Assembly: GCA_024291935.2 (NCBI GenBank)
Contig: CM044306.1
Location: 24,015,501 to 24,079,500, forward strand
Direction of reading: 5' to 3'
Length of the DNA: 64,000 nt
Source: Okapia johnstoni
Taxonomy: Eukaryota; Chordata; Mammalia; Artiodactyla; Giraffidae
A model generated the notes under the pieces. That model saw only the letters and a list, made by a program, of their open reading frames with translations, ran no database searches and was not told the DNA's origin. The translations under genes and the position numbers were made by a program. Positions 19,670 to 33,027 of the stretch are shown one piece after another (position 1 is the first letter of the stretch; the number at the start of each line of letters is the position of its first letter).

Positions 19670-22600
19670 ATTTTTAAAACCTTCTGTTTTGAAATACGTT
19701 AAAACTTACAAGGAAGTTGTAAAAATAACATGAGAACTCCAATATATGCACAGAGTCACCAGTGTTCAACATTTTGCCACTTTTCTTCCATCACTCTATT
19801 ATCTATCTTTTAAATTGAGAGTAGATTATGCACATCATGCTCCTTTACCAGTTAATATTTTCGAGTATATTTCCTACAAACAAGGATATTCACTTATCTA
19901 ACCACAATAAGTACAATTATGAAATGTGAGACATCTAACATTGATATAAACATGTAGTCTGTATTAGAATTTTTTTCAATTATTCTGCTAACGTCCTTTC
20001 AGGTATTTCTCCTCTGTCCATAGATCTGGTCCAGGATTGTGTACTGCATTTCATTGTTATGTCGCTTTATTCTCCTTTAATCAGTTTCTCAGTCTTTCTT
20101 TCTTTAATGATACTGACATTTTTAAGAGTATAAGCCAGTAATGTTATAGAATGTTTCCCCATTTGGTTTTGTCTGGTGTTTCCTCTAGATTAGATTCGGG
20201 TTATACATTCTGACCAGAACATTGGAAAATGAAAATATGTCTTTTTTTCAAGGTATTGCACCTGGAGGAACAAGGTGTCTGCCTTCCCATGACTTATGAT
20301 AATTTTGATCACCCGAAGTTGGATTTTCCCACCGTACAGTTCCTATTTTTCACCTTGTAACTAATAAGCAATGTACACGGAGACACTTTAGGACAATGCA
20401 CATACCTGCTTCTTCATCAGAATTCTTCCTCCCTCAGACTTAACAACTTTTGATGATTCTTGCATCATATCTCTACTATGATGATGGAAAACGGTTATTT
20501 TTCCAATTCGCCACTCCTCTTTCAGTGTTGGGATTTTTTAAAATGGCATTGTTGAGGTATAACTGACACATACTTAACTGTACATATTTAAAGTGTACAA
20601 TGCAATGTCTTGACATGTGAAATCATCACTCCACTTAAGGCAGGGAACATAACTGCTGTCTCCAAAAGTTTCCTTGAGCCCCTCTCTTGTACGACTTACC
20701 CCTCCCATCACCAATCTGCTTTCTGTCACTGTAGATTTGTTGGTATTTTCTTGAATTTTATATGCATGGAATCACACAGTATGTATTCTTTTTGTCTGGC
20801 TTCTCTCATTTAGCATACTTGAGATTCAATCACATTGTGGCACAATGTCCATTCTTTTTTATTGCTATGTAATATTCTTCCATCATATGGATATACTAGC
20901 TTGTTTATCCATTCATCTGTTGGTGGACATTTAGATTATTTCCAGCTTTTGGTTATTACAAATACAACTACTGTGAATACTTGTGGACAAGTCTTTGTAT
21001 GGACATTTACTTTTATTTGTATGGACATATAAAAGAACAATACCTAGGACTGGGGTATATTTGGCTTTTTAAGAAACTGCCAAGATGTTTTTGAAGTGGT
21101 TATAACATTTTACATTTCTACAATGTTTCTGTATGAAACTTTCTGTATGAAATTTTACAACTTTCTGTATGAAAGTTCTTCCACTATCTTGCCCAAACTG
21201 AATTTGGACAGTTTTAAATTTTAGTCATTTTAATAGATATATTATGGTATTGCACTGTGATTTTAATTTGCATTTCTCTAATGGCTATAAAGAAAGCTGA
21301 GCGCCGAAGAATTGATGCTTTTGAACTGTGGTGTTGGAGAAGACTCTTGAGAGTCGCTTTGACTGCAAGGAGATCCAACCAGTCCATCCTAAAGGAGATC
21401 AGTCCTGGGTGTTCACTGGAGGGACTGATGTTGAAGCTGAAACTCCAATACTTTGGCCACCTGATGTGAAGAGCTGACTCATTTGAAAAGACCCTGATGC
21501 TGGGAAAGATTGAGGGCAGAAGGAGAAGGGGACGACAGAGGATGAGATGGTTGGATGGCATCATTGACTCAATGGACATGAGTTTGGGTGGGCTCTGGGA
21601 GTTGGTGTTGGACAAGGAGGCCTGGAGTGCTGCAGCTCATGGAGTTGCAAAGAGTCGGACACAACTGAGCGACTGAACTGAATGGCTAATAATGTTAAGT
21701 AGCTTTTTAGTGGGTTTATTTGCTATCTGTATATCTACTTTGGTGAAATGTCTGCTCAAATCTTTTGACCATTTGGGAGGAGGGATTGTTGTTTGTTTTC
21801 TTGTTATTGAATTTTGAGAGTTCTTTGGATGCGAGTCCTTTGTCAGATATATGATTTACAAAACTTTTTTCCCAGTCTATGATGTGTCTCTTTATCTTTT
21901 GCATTTTTCTTTTTCATCTTTCTCTTCCAGTTTAGAGGTATCATTGACATACAGCACTATATATCCAATCAGCATGATGATTGGACTTATACTTACATTG
22001 TGAAATGATTACCAGGGTGTTTAGCAGACATCTATGAAAATTTTTAAATGAGAAAAAAATTTTTATTATGATGAGACTCTTAGGATTTACTCTCCTAACA
22101 ACTTTCATATATAGCACACAGCATTGTTGATTATAGTATTCATGTTGTACATCATATTCCTAATGCATATTTATAACTAGAAGTTTCTAACTTTTGACAG
22201 CCTTCACCCTGCCCTCCAACTCACCCTCCCCTCACCCACCATCTGTAGTACTACAAATCTGACCTTTTTCTATGTTTGTTTATGCAAAGTATAATTGACC
22301 TACAACACTGTATTAGTTCCAGGTACACAACATAGTGTTTCTATCGGATAATCACCACTGTGACTTGTCTTTTCATTCTCTTAACAATATCTTTTGAGAA
22401 GCAGTTTTTAAAAATTTTGATAAAGTCCACTTTATCAATTAGGCTTTTTTGTGAATTTTGCTTTTAGTGTCATACTGAAGCTTTGTCTAACCCAAGGTGG
22501 CAAAGATTTTTCTCTTAGAAGCCTTATAGTTTTTGGTTTTTCAGTTAATTGTATGACTTAAATGATTAGATTTAGGTATATGATTGAGTTAACTTTTGTA

Positions 22601-22720
22601 CATAGGATGGGGTATGAAAGGATATTTATTTTTTGCATATGGATATTTAATTGTTCCAGCACCATTTGTTGAAAAGATTATCCTTTCCCCATTGAGTTGT
22701 CTTTACACATTTGTATGAAA
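19670..22720 (-). mobile_element. Old L1 (L1M-type) remnant in antisense
   Basis: Antisense L1 3' and ORF2 words: TTGTTGAGGTATAACTGACA, CATCTGTTGGTGGACATTTA, TTTGCATTTCTCTAATGGCT, AAGTCCACTTTATCAATTAG. It is too decayed to code. A BovB 3' fragment has split it at 21286-21685. More than one old L1 may be merged here. Confidence 0.7.
21286..21685 (+). mobile_element. BovB 3' fragment inserted in old L1
   Basis: AGAAAGCTGAGCGCCGAAGA through TCGGACACAACTGAGCGACT. The word AATGGCTA is present on both sides, a short target duplication inside the L1 text. Confidence 0.92.
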
Positions 22721-23019
22721 TAAATTGTGATATATGTGGGCTGCATTGGGATTTTTAAATGCTCCACTGATATAATGGCAAGTGCAAGGACTTATGTCTA
22801 AGCATACTTGGGTTAGACTCCTGGTCTATCTGTGGCATAGCTGACCTACAGAATAGAAACAATGATACAACCACCTCAGGGAGTTTACCACATTTTCCAT
22901 TGTTCTTTCTGCATCTCTTCTTTCCTCTTCTGCTCTCCTCCCAAGCAAAGTACTGGAATTAGGAAAGCTGGTCCTGACTAGTGTTTCTCAAACTCTGGAG
23001 TCTTCACTTCCAGGGCTCT

Positions 23020-23283
23020 AAGAAGGAAGGAAGGAAGGAAGGTGGAATGGGTACAGTGTTATCCATGAGCTACTTTCAGCATGATTCAGTGGGTAAAGAA
23101 TCTGCCTGCAATGCAGGACACACAGGAGACATGGGTTCAAACCCTGGGTCGGGAAGATCCCCTGGAGTAAATGGCAACCATTCCAGTATTCTTGTCTGAA
23201 AAATCCCAAGGACAGAGGAGTCTTGCGGGCTACGGTTCAAAAGGTTGCAAAGAGTCAGATGTGATTGAGCGACTAAGCGTGCA
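23020..23283 (+). mobile_element. Bov-tA SINE with a preceding AAGG repeat
   Basis: (AAGG)n at 23022-23042, then from about 23083 a full Bov-tA: GTAAAGAATCTGCCTGCAAT, GACATGGGTTCAAACCCTGG, GTCGGGAAGATCCCCTGGAG. Confidence 0.88.
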
Positions 23284-23404
23284 TGCACACTGGACATCAA
23301 ACACAAATTATTCTAGGCACAGCTGTATGGGTAAATTCTAATGCCAAGTCCCTCTGCTTTTGGTGGAAATAGTGTAATCTCTTGCCACTTGTGTAGAAGC
23401 TCTG

Positions 23405-23600
23405 CTTTGTTGTTTAGTCGCTCAGTTGTGTACAGCTCTTTACAAACTTGTGGACTGCAGCATGCCAGGCTTCCCTATCCTTCACTATCTTCTGGAGTTT
23501 GCTACAACTCATCTATTGAGTTGATGATGCCATCCAACCATCTCATCCTTTGTTGCCCTCTTCTCCTCATGCCCTCAATTTTTCCCAGTATCAAGGCTTA
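23405..23600 (-). mobile_element. BovB 3' tail fragment
   Basis: TTGTTTAGTCGCTCAGTTGT, CATCCAACCATCTCATCCTT and CTTCTCCTCATGCCCTCAAT form the reverse complement of the BovB 3' region. Confidence 0.88.
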
Positions 23601-23673
23601 GCCACTCATTTGTTATCACTTGATCAGTGGAATTTTTTGATAAGGCAACATTTTGAAAAATGTTAGGCTTATA

Positions 23674-23886
23674 TATGCAAGCATGTTCAATTGTGTCTGA
23701 CTCTTTGCGACCCCATGGACTATAGCCCTGCCAGACTCCTCTGTCCATGGACTTTTCCAGGAAAGAAAATGAGTGGGTTGCCATTTCCTTCTCCTGGGGA
23801 TCTTCCCAACCTAGGAATTGAACCCGTGTCTCTTGTGCCTCCTGCATTGCAGGCAGATTCTTTGCTGCTAAGCCCCAGAGAATTTC
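23674..23886 (-). mobile_element. Bov-tA SINE between diverged 57-58-bp direct repeats
   Basis: Minus-strand Bov-tA (GCGACCCCATGGACTATAGC, GGAATTGAACCCGTGTCTCT, TGCATTGCAGGCAGATTC). It is bounded by related stretches at 23616-23673 and 23887-23943. Confidence 0.9.
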
Positions 23887-23943
23887 TCACTTGATCAATG
23901 GAATTTTTTGATAGGCAATGGTTTTCAGAATATTGGGCTTATA

Positions 23944-25032
23944 GGGAAATAATAAAGGAGATCTTAGGTGGTAAAAATAATGAAGCCACTCAGAGAAAGG
24001 AAACAACATGGATCCTGTCATGTGGTTTCCAATATATTGAAGGATACGATCCCTCAGCAAGAAACTCCCAAACTAATGAGAAAGAAATAAGCTTCACCCT
24101 ATGGGTTTCCAGTGATGCAAATGAAATGCATCTTCAAGATCTAGGATAGACTGGGCAGGTGTGAATCTGGATGCTTGCTTCCTATTATTCACCAGCTGGT
24201 CCTAAGTTTCAACACAGACCATCTCAGTTTATTACGAATACATGTATAATTAATTAGACCTTTAGCTAAAGTCAAGCCACATCCGTGATTTGGCTTGTAA
24301 AGATATTTTGGGATGATTAATTTAAATATCCATTTTACCTTTTAAAAAAAGTTTGTTATAAAAATATAATAGACGGTTGGGAAACCCTGGAAAATATAGC
24401 AGAGTAAAGAGAGAGAGAAATGGACAGTGGGGAGAGAGAGAAACAGGGAGGGGGAACAGAAAGAAATTCACCGATAGTCTCAAAACCAAACAGTTATTGT
24501 TAGTGGTGATAATATTGAAATGCATAGAAATATCAAATCACTGTGCTCTGCATCAGGAGCTAACATAGTGTTGTAGGTCATTACTTCAAACAAACAGAAA
24601 CAGAGATCAGATTTGTGGTTACTAGAGATGGGGGCGGTGAGGGGAGGGAGAACGGGATGAAGGTGATCAAAAGTTACCAACTCCAAGTTATCAGATAAAT
24701 AAGTAGTAGGAATGTAAAGAACAAAATGATTAATATAACACTTCTGTATGTTACATATGACAGTTATTAAGAGAGTAAATCCTGAGTTCTCATCACAAGG
24801 AAAACCTATTTATTTCTATTTCTTTAATTCTGTATCTATATAAGATGATGAATGGTCACTAAATTTACTGTAATCATTTCATGATATACTTAAGTCAACT
24901 CATTACACTGTACACAAACTTATACAATGCTGTATATCAACTATAGCTTAATAAAACTGAAAGAAAAAGCTATTGTTAGCAATAGTTTTCCAAGCTTTAT
25001 TATTTCCATTAATTTTTATTATGAAATATTTA
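23944..25032. other. Intergenic DNA, no gene seen
   Basis: AT-rich with a GA-rich patch at about 24407-24450. The part after 24560 reads like decayed repeat sequence that I cannot assign. No exon is supported. Confidence 0.5.
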
Positions 25033-25043
25033 TACTTAACAAA

Positions 25044-25312
25044 TGGAGAAGGAAATGGCAACTCACTCCAGTATTCTTGCCCGGAGAATTCCATGGACAG
25101 AGGAGCCTGGTAGGCTGCTGTCCACGGGGTCGCACAGAGTCAGACACGACTGAAGTGACTTAGCATGCATGCATGCATTGGAGAAGGAAATGGCAACCCA
25201 CTCCATTGTTCTTGCCTGGAGAATCCCAGGGACGGAGGAGCCTGGTGGGCTGCTGTCTATGGGGTCGCACAGAGTCAGACACGGCTGAAGCAACTTAGCA
25301 GCAGCAGCAGCG
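25044..25312 (+). mobile_element. Bov-A2 SINE with target site duplication
   Basis: Two Bov-A monomers joined by GCATGCATGCATGCATTGG, ending in (AGC)n. Flanked by TACTTAACAAA at 25033-25043 and 25313-25323. Confidence 0.95.
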
Positions 25313-25324
25313 TACTTAACAAAA

Positions 25325-25880
25325 ATAATGCAAACTATACACATAGATTTTAACAATAATAAAACAAATACTTGTGAAGCTACAACTCAGATTAAGAACT
25401 AGGACATCCATTCCCAGTCTTTGAAGTATCCTATGAGTCTCCCTACATACTGTTTAGTTTTGCATATTTTTTGAACTTAGATAAATGGAAACATAATGTG
25501 TATATGACTCAGTCTCTGGTTTTTCTTTTTAAAATCAAATTATGAAATTCATCCATGATGACACACATTGCTGAAATTCGTTCATTGTCATTGCTCACTA
25601 GTATTCCATTGCATAACTATACCTGGTTTTACTTACCCATTCTCCTATCAATGAACATTTGTAGAGTTTCTAGGTTTTGTTATCATAAACAATGCTGCTG
25701 TAAATATTCTTGTACATGTCTCTGGATCTCCATGTACAAGAGTTTCTGTAAGGTAATTTCTAGTCCTTTATGCACATGTAATTTTTATTTTCAGTCATAC
25801 AGACTACATAAGCACAAATACTGTTTTGTGACATGCATTTTTTGGTAAACTTCCCTTAAGTTTTTCTAAACTCTAAACAT
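25325..25880 (-). mobile_element. Old L1-type 3' remnant in antisense
   Basis: GAAGCTACAACTCAGATTAA, TTCATCCATGATGACACACA and CATAAACAATGCTGCTGTAA are typical antisense old-L1 3' words. Non-coding. Confidence 0.6.
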
Positions 25881-26834
25881 AATTTTTTTGTTTGTTTTAA
25901 CACAAATGTAGTTTTATTTTAATAATATTTATGCTAGTAACTGAGTTAAGAATTTGTATACTCAGATAAGATAAAGGAGAAAATTCAAAATTGTAGGACT
26001 TAATGTATTCAAGGAATTTTATACAAAATACTGACTTCAAACAATCTCCCCAAATTTAACTCTATGACAAATGCTTACGTATCTGTTTTGGCAGTAAAAC
26101 TAGTATTACTGAGGTTACACTTTGAAATGATATTACCTCTTCTGTACTTAATTAAGGAAACAACATACTCCTGTGGCCAGTTTCTTGAGCTGTCTAAGCA
26201 GAACGTACCATGAAGTAGGTTTATGCCTCTCTAATCACAGTCGTCAGTGATGATCTATGGAATCTCATTTTCATATCACTTAATGAAAAACTGATCAAAT
26301 TTAATAATTTCACAAATTCTTATTTAAAAATTTAGTCAACTTATAACTTTAATTTTAAACTCAATGTAAATCACAGTTCTCCCTCTACATTGTATGTTCA
26401 GGCTTGATCTGGAACTCTTGACAGTTTATTATGAAGGATGGTAGGAAAGATAAGATATAGGTCAAGTATACAATTTGCTGAAAGCTTTGACACACGTATA
26501 GACACAGGAAATCACCACCCCAATCAAGAACGTGATTCAGATGTATGTGAGACTTCGCACACATTCTTTAAGAGCAAAGCTGCTGTTTCCAGCATCCTTC
26601 CAGTTCTTTCAAACACAAGTCCCACTGGCCTTGTGTGAACATAATTTTTAATGACTACATAATATTTTACTAATAAGGTTACTTGAAGAGTTCTGTGTTT
26701 TAAAGCATTTATAATATATTGCCAACTGATTTTCTTGACAGATACATAACACATCCTTATTCATTAAGCTTTTTTTCTTTTTGAAATTTTCATTAAGTTT
26801 TTTGCCTTTAAAAAAAATCTGGGGAGGGGGGAAG
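25881..26834. other. Intergenic AT-rich DNA, nothing recognised
   Basis: No exon, RNA gene or clear repeat family is seen. T- and A-rich runs are frequent. Confidence 0.5.
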
Positions 26835-27480
26835 CAGCACACTGCACAACATGTGACATCTTAGTTCCCCAACCAGAGACTGAACCCATGCCCCCTGCAG
26901 TGGAAGCAGAGTCCTAACTGGACTGGACCACCAGTCCACTGGACCACCGGGGAATCTACCTTTTTTGCCTTTTTTAATCATGGTAAAATATATATAACAT
27001 AAAATTTATAATTTTAACCATTTTAAGTGTAAGATTCAGTGGTATTAAGCACATTTACAGTCTTGTACAATCACTGCACTGTTTCAAGAACTTTCCTGTC
27101 CTCCTAAGTTGAAATTCTGCACCCTCAAAACAGTAAGTACCCACCCCACCTCCTTCTCCCAAATCTTGCCACTTTCTGTCTCTGAATTCATTCTAGGTAT
27201 CTCAGGTAAGTGGAGTCATATATTTGTCCTATTTCATCTGGCTTATTTTACTTAGTTTAATGTTTTTAAGGTTCATCTATATTGTAGCAGTTATCAAAAA
27301 TGCATTTCTTTTTAAGGCTGAATAAAATACTTTATATACTGGACTTTTGGTAGAAATGTTACTCAAAGTGTAATTTCTTAGTCAAATGGTATGAATTTTT
27401 AAAAGTGTTTGTTGCTTTAAATTTCTTCTCCTCCACAGTTACATGGAATGTTCTAGTTCCCTATATTCTTGCTAGTAATG
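26835..27480 (-). mobile_element. CHR SINE fragment next to old L1 3' remnant, both antisense
   Basis: CHR at about 26835-26960 (CTTAGTTCCCCAACCAGAGA, CACTGGACCACCGGGGAATC), with a local duplication of CTGGACCACC. From about 26980, ATGGTAAAATATATATAACA and GTATTAAGCACATTTACAG are old L1 3' UTR words. Confidence 0.75.
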
Positions 27481-27604
27481 AGTATTATCAATTAAAAACC
27501 AAACAAAGCATTTCGCTATTTTCATAACTGGCTTTATTTTTTTCTTTGATTTAACCTATTAAAATTTGTTTGCCTTCTCCTTGAGTGTTTATAGCTGTAT
27601 TGAT

Positions 27605-27828
27605 ACCTGTGTGTCTGTGCTCAGTCCTGTCTGACTCTTTGTGACCCCATGGACTGTAGTCTGCCAGGCTCCTCTGTCCATGGAATTTTTCAGGCAGGAA
27701 TACTAGAATAGGTTGAAATTTCCTACTCTAGGAGATCTTTCCTGAACCAGGGATCGAACCTGAATCTCTTGGGTTCTCCCGCATTGGCAGGCAGATTCTT
27801 TACTACTGCACCACCTGGGAAGCCTGTA
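27605..27828 (-). mobile_element. Bov-tA SINE
   Basis: TCTGACTCTTTGTGACCCCA, AACCAGGGATCGAACCTGAA and CACCACCTGGGAAGCC. Flanked by TGTATTGATA and TGTACTGATA. It is the last young SINE I recognise before 45.5 kb. Confidence 0.93.
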
Positions 27829-28829
27829 CTGATAGCTAGAATATTCAATAAACATCTGTTATTGTTGGGTAACTATACCAGACATTCTGAGAATCACCAA
27901 GATGGAGGGCTATCCTGGAATGACATTTTTGCTTTGGATGATGGTTAATGGGGAGCTGCCTACATTCCAGAGGAAAGACCCAAAGAGGGATCTTGGCAGG
28001 AGGCGTATGTAGATTGGGATTGTCATGCTGGGTGTGTGGCATCAAGGGAGATCAAGATAGTAAAGAGATTGACCAACTCTGTTGGTTGCCAGTGACTGCC
28101 TGAAAGTCTGAGTTGAGAATAATTTCAAGGCTATTCCTTTGACCAGACATGGAAAGAGGATGCTCCACATTGGGCACCGGGCACTGTCATGGCACAAGAC
28201 TAGGGAGTGAAAAGCCCAGAGATGCCATTTGGTTGCTATTCTTGATGCAGGCCAGTTTTTTGGGTGGCTGCATTTACTTCTATTTCAACTGATGATTGTT
28301 GAGTATTGTATTTAAAAAAGAAAAGAGGAGGGGAAGGTAGGGGAAATGAAAGGAAGGAAAGAAGGGAGGGAGGAGGGGAAAAGGGAAGGAGGAAGGGAAG
28401 AAAATGCACTTATAAGCTGAATACAGCACTTTATCTGATTACACTGACTTCATCTTCTTCTCAGGTAGCATCAGAAGATACTTATTTTATACACACATAG
28501 ATCTGTATACATATATATATGTCAGACACCTGTTAGAACTGTGTCCCACTCCCTGGGTAATCATCTTTGCTCTCAAGGATTTGATGCATAAAATGCTAAT
28601 AACCAAATTAGTTATAAGCAACACAAGACACAGGAAAACGATACAAAGAAGGAAACTGTCTCGGGAATGTTCAGACAATACACACTGGGAGTACAGGGGT
28701 GAAGGAGCTCTGGGGTCTGAATAACCCTGGAGTTCTCAAAAATTTAACAAGCTTCCCATTTTGGTGTATAAATTAATTCAAGCATCTCTGTGCCCTTCCA
28801 CTTCATCGGAAATAACAGTTTAAATGACA

Positions 28830-29140
28830 CGTCAATGATAGTGGGAGAGGAAGTGGGAAGGAATGAAGAAAAGCATAGGAAGTTTGAATAGGTATACTGA
28901 TTAAAAAGAGGAAAGGAATGGGTTGAGGGGCAAAAGACTCAGAGAATAATAAAAGGGGGAAGAGAAGTAACAAAGAAAAAAGACAAATTGAAAAGAGGGT
29001 AAAGGTAAAGGGGGAGGAGGAAAGGAATTGGCAGTGTCGGGAGTAGGAGGAAAAATGGAGGAACAAAAGGAGAGGAGGGGGGAGAAAGGGGGGAGGGGTG
29101 GGGGGAGGGGCGGGGAGGAAGAGGAAGATAGGGAAAGAGA
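28830..29140 (+). repeat. Polypurine tract of about 300 bp
   Basis: Nearly all A and G on the plus strand, with a G-rich core at about 29070-29120 (GGGGAGGGGCGGGGAGG). Such mirror-like purine tracts can form triplex DNA or G-quadruplexes; structure here is inferred. Confidence 0.85.
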
Positions 29141-32021
29141 TCCTGAACCTCATTTCAAAGCAATTTAGAAACAGCTCTAATATTTGTTTCCTACACACTT
29201 TGTAAGCACATTTTAGAAATGAAAAGAAATTCATAAAAATTATTCAGTCATTTATCACACACATGCTCATCAAATACTTGCAGGTTATGTTTAAAACTGG
29301 AAGTTGTGCTAATAATAATTCTTAAAAAATTTTTTAGTATTTATGGGAGAAGTGGATGGACCAAAACTCTAGACTGTTAACCCATGAAAACTGAAATCAC
29401 TTTTAGAATTGTGTCTCAGTTTAGTTAAACAACCATTAAAAAAAAACCAAAAAACAATGTACTGTTAGGCTGGGTCCTTTTTCTTTTACAAAGAAAAAGT
29501 TTGTTTTACAAAGACAGATTGAAGTGTTTTTAATGAGTATTTTGCTGATGAACTATCAGTGAAATAGTGTATGTATTAATTTTTTCATCTTAAATATATT
29601 TTTAAAAGTATCCCTTTTAAGCACTCAGAAACATTTAAACATTCAACACACCTCCTGAAAGAAAAGAGTCCAAACAGAAACAGAAGTAAGGTAAATTAAT
29701 TTTATCATCAGAAGTAAAATTTTAATGAAGCAAACAAAAATAGTTTGAGGTCCAGATAGAAAAATTCTTTTAGTCTTGAAAAGCATAGGTTATGCAGATA
29801 AAATCAAATTAACTCCATGCAATTTAGTGTTGTAACTTATTCATTTTGAATTACAATAATTTACTTAGAAGACATGTAGCTTTCAAGTAAAAAATTGTCT
29901 TATTACTATTCCCATTTAAATAATATCCATGTATGCATTCCCTCACTTTTGTTGCTTGTTATAATTTATTTGGGAAAATAATATTTACTTCAAAAATAAC
30001 ATTTATTTCCTTGTCTTTTATTCCGTTGTACAATTTTGCCCCAAACATATGAACTATCTATTTTACATTTTATGCAAAATAAGGACTAAATAAAGTTGTT
30101 TATTATCTTTTAACCAAATGATTTTGCAGTAAAAAAACTTGTGTAATCTGAGGAATGTTATCACCATTTCTTTCACATGTGTGAATAGGGGTTAGTGTGG
30201 TGAAGTTTAATTGACTAACAAATTGAATTTGGAAGCATTTATTTTTTAAAAAGTTAAATAAATTATTCTCTCCCTTATCTAAAAGTTTCTATATTGTAAA
30301 CCTGAGCCAAAACCAAAAGTTAAGCAGTTTTTGTCACACACATTGTGTGACCCATAGAAAAACAAATGACTGTTCTTGAAGTTTTTTTCCTCCATGAATC
30401 TCTTCTATCTCTGGAATAAACACATTTCATTTCAAGGGTTTAAATACTGAACATTTAAATAATAATTTGAAGGAGGGAATTTCCTTTTCTGCTTATAATT
30501 CTCTTACATTTTATGAGTTATCTTAATCATATAATTATCCTTATTGACAGGAGAAAATGCTGAATGTGCTTTAATATTGGGACAAATTTACACTTTTTCA
30601 AAGTTTGTAGGCATTTAAAAGAACCACACTAAAACTTCAAGTTGCAGGAAGAAATAAAATATCTCAAGACAATACCAATGAAAGACAAGCAAACAACAAC
30701 AAAATAAACAAAAACCAAGCAAACAAAAGAAATTCTTTCAAAAACTTTGAAGTCAAAGTGGCCATATGTCAGGAAATGTGCAGTCTTCTTTTTCTGTATT
30801 TCATAGAAACCATAAGTTTATTTCAATATTGATGATGATTCATTAGAAAACAAAAATTGTAAAAATTCAATTTTAATGTATTTTCCTTTTAACTGCTTTC
30901 CAATTTGTGTCCTCTGTTTTGTAAAGCATGTGAAGTTTTTGAAATAGAAAGCCATTGATAACTTTTAGATTTAAAATGCAATATACATTCTGGGGATTTA
31001 TCCAAAGGAGCTAATTTAAAAGAGGAAAAAGTTATATGCCCTCAAATACCTAGTCAGCACTACTAACAAAAGTAAAAGATCTGATGTAACTTATACACCT
31101 AAGAATAATGATTCATGATTAACACATCTATTGGGCTGAATATAACATTTTGGCTAAAAATGGTCATTATCAAAGCTTGGAAGCAGCATGGGAAAATACT
31201 TATTATGGTGCAAGAGTGAGTAAAAAATCAAGACATACAAATAAGATGACAAAATACAAAATATAAAACTATTACAAATAAAAAAACTGAAAAATATTAA
31301 AATCAATTTGTGGAAATGCTGATTTTTTTCACTTTATATTTAAAATTTTTAAGCTGTATTATCCTCTTAAATTTTTTTTTCTCTCTGCAAGTATTTGTAT
31401 GTTCTCACTGAAGGAAAATGGATCAGAACCCCCATCTTTAAAATGGAGTCAAGTTTCAGTGTTTCTGAATTCAGAAAACTGAATTATGTAACTAGACCAA
31501 ACACTTCTTCAGGAAAAATAAAGGAGGAAGAGGGGGAGGAGAACAAAAAGTATGGTAATACTTTTAAAAATCATTCTTCTTAAAACAATTTACCCTCCAG
31601 CTATACTTTTAACTCTCACAAAGTAAATTTAACTCTGCACTAAAGATAAATTTTCCCACATAAGTGATGTAGAAAAAAGAAAATGTAACAAATACAATGT
31701 TTACTAGTTGTCTTTAATTTTTAAAAAAGCCAAGGAAAAGAATGATGACAAATTATGGCATCCCAAGTCTTCCCACCCCTATTCCTAACCTGGGAGTGAG
31801 TCTTGACAAGAACCCCTCTCTCAGGTTAATTTTAGAGCTAGACTCACTCAGAGGGAAGAGATGAAGCACCAATCAACATCATTCAGTCCCCCCAACCTCA
31901 GCCTAAAATAGCCAGGTCACTGAGGCAAAACTGATTTGGGGGGCTAAAAAGGTCTGCATCTCACCCAGCTGTCTCCTTTCCCTTGTGTTCTTGCAGCCTC
32001 TGACTACACACAGAAGCTCTA

Positions 32022-32049
32022 GGGGTGGGGGGTGGGGGGTGGGGGAGGG
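32022..32049 (+). repeat. G-quadruplex-type G-run motif
   Basis: Four or more runs of four to six G separated by single T, then an A, about 3.1 kb upstream of the IGF2BP1 start. It fits the G3+N1-7 rule well. Confidence 0.85.
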
Positions 32050-33027
32050 TTAGAATTCAGTGAAACAGCTGATTTTTAAAGAGTACCAATCAGTTTATCA
32101 GCAGTTGGTAAATTTTTTGTTTAATACATTTATTATGTTTTTTCCCTTGTCATTTTAAAACATCTGGAAAACTGAGTAATTTCAGCTAACCTTTACACTT
32201 CTATTATATTTTTAAATGGAAAAAATCAAGCTAAAAGCAAACTGAATAATGTTCAATTACTAACTTAAATTTGTTTCCCTTTGAATTTAGGATAGGAAAA
32301 TGTGGGCTGCATTTTACAGGCGTTTAGAAAGCTGAATAGAGATTTTTGTGGGGTGTAACTTGCCTTTGTTTTAGGAATAAAGAGATAGAGTAGTGGGTAT
32401 GTTCCCCAGGGAGAAAACCTGAGAGGTGCTTCTATTAATTCCTGAAGATTTAAATTAAATGAGGGAAACAGCACTTAAGGTTTCTGGGACCTGGAATGCT
32501 CCGCCGAGTACCTTCTTCCTTGTTCCCCAATATAACAGAAAAGGTTTCAGGAAGCTGGGTTCCTATTTAGGGAAAGGCCAAGGAACACAACAGCCTTTCT
32601 GAGACCATCTTTTAGCCCTTTCAAAAGTAAACACACAGCACCAAGAAGAGTCCCCGGGCAACAGACCCACACATTCTGGCCAAGATAATTTTTTCCCCCT
32701 AGCCTCCTAATTTTCCTCTTAATTTTCTTCGCTCAACAGCTTCTATTGGCTTGCTTTTCACTTAAGAGAAATTATTTATTGCATGCCTACTATGTGGCAG
32801 GCAGTGGAAACTCGCTGGTATGTTTAAAATTGTTTATGTCAAGAGCCAAGTATTAAGAGTCTGAAACGGGTAAGGTCGGAGGAATTGGGGGGTGGAATAC
32901 AGATATCGCCAACCTTCTTGGATAGAAAACATTTTTTGTCTACTCAGCAACTGATGGCTTATAGTATTCAGATTTCTGTAGATCCATGGAAATAAAAAAA
33001 AAATCACAGAAGTAAAAATTCGACAAA

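Larger units (their letters stand above)
27840..33019. other. Intergenic DNA upstream of IGF2BP1 without young repeats
   Basis: AT-rich unique-looking DNA. It holds a GGAA-type purine tract (28310-28400), a short AT repeat (28508-28520), a long purine-rich tract (28830-29140) and a G-run motif (32022-32049). No exon is supported. Confidence 0.65.

Noticed and set aside
28803..29234. Open frame of 143 codons rich in Phe/Leu/Pro/Ser, antisense
   Set aside because: Translation of the polypurine tract's complement; low-complexity artefact.
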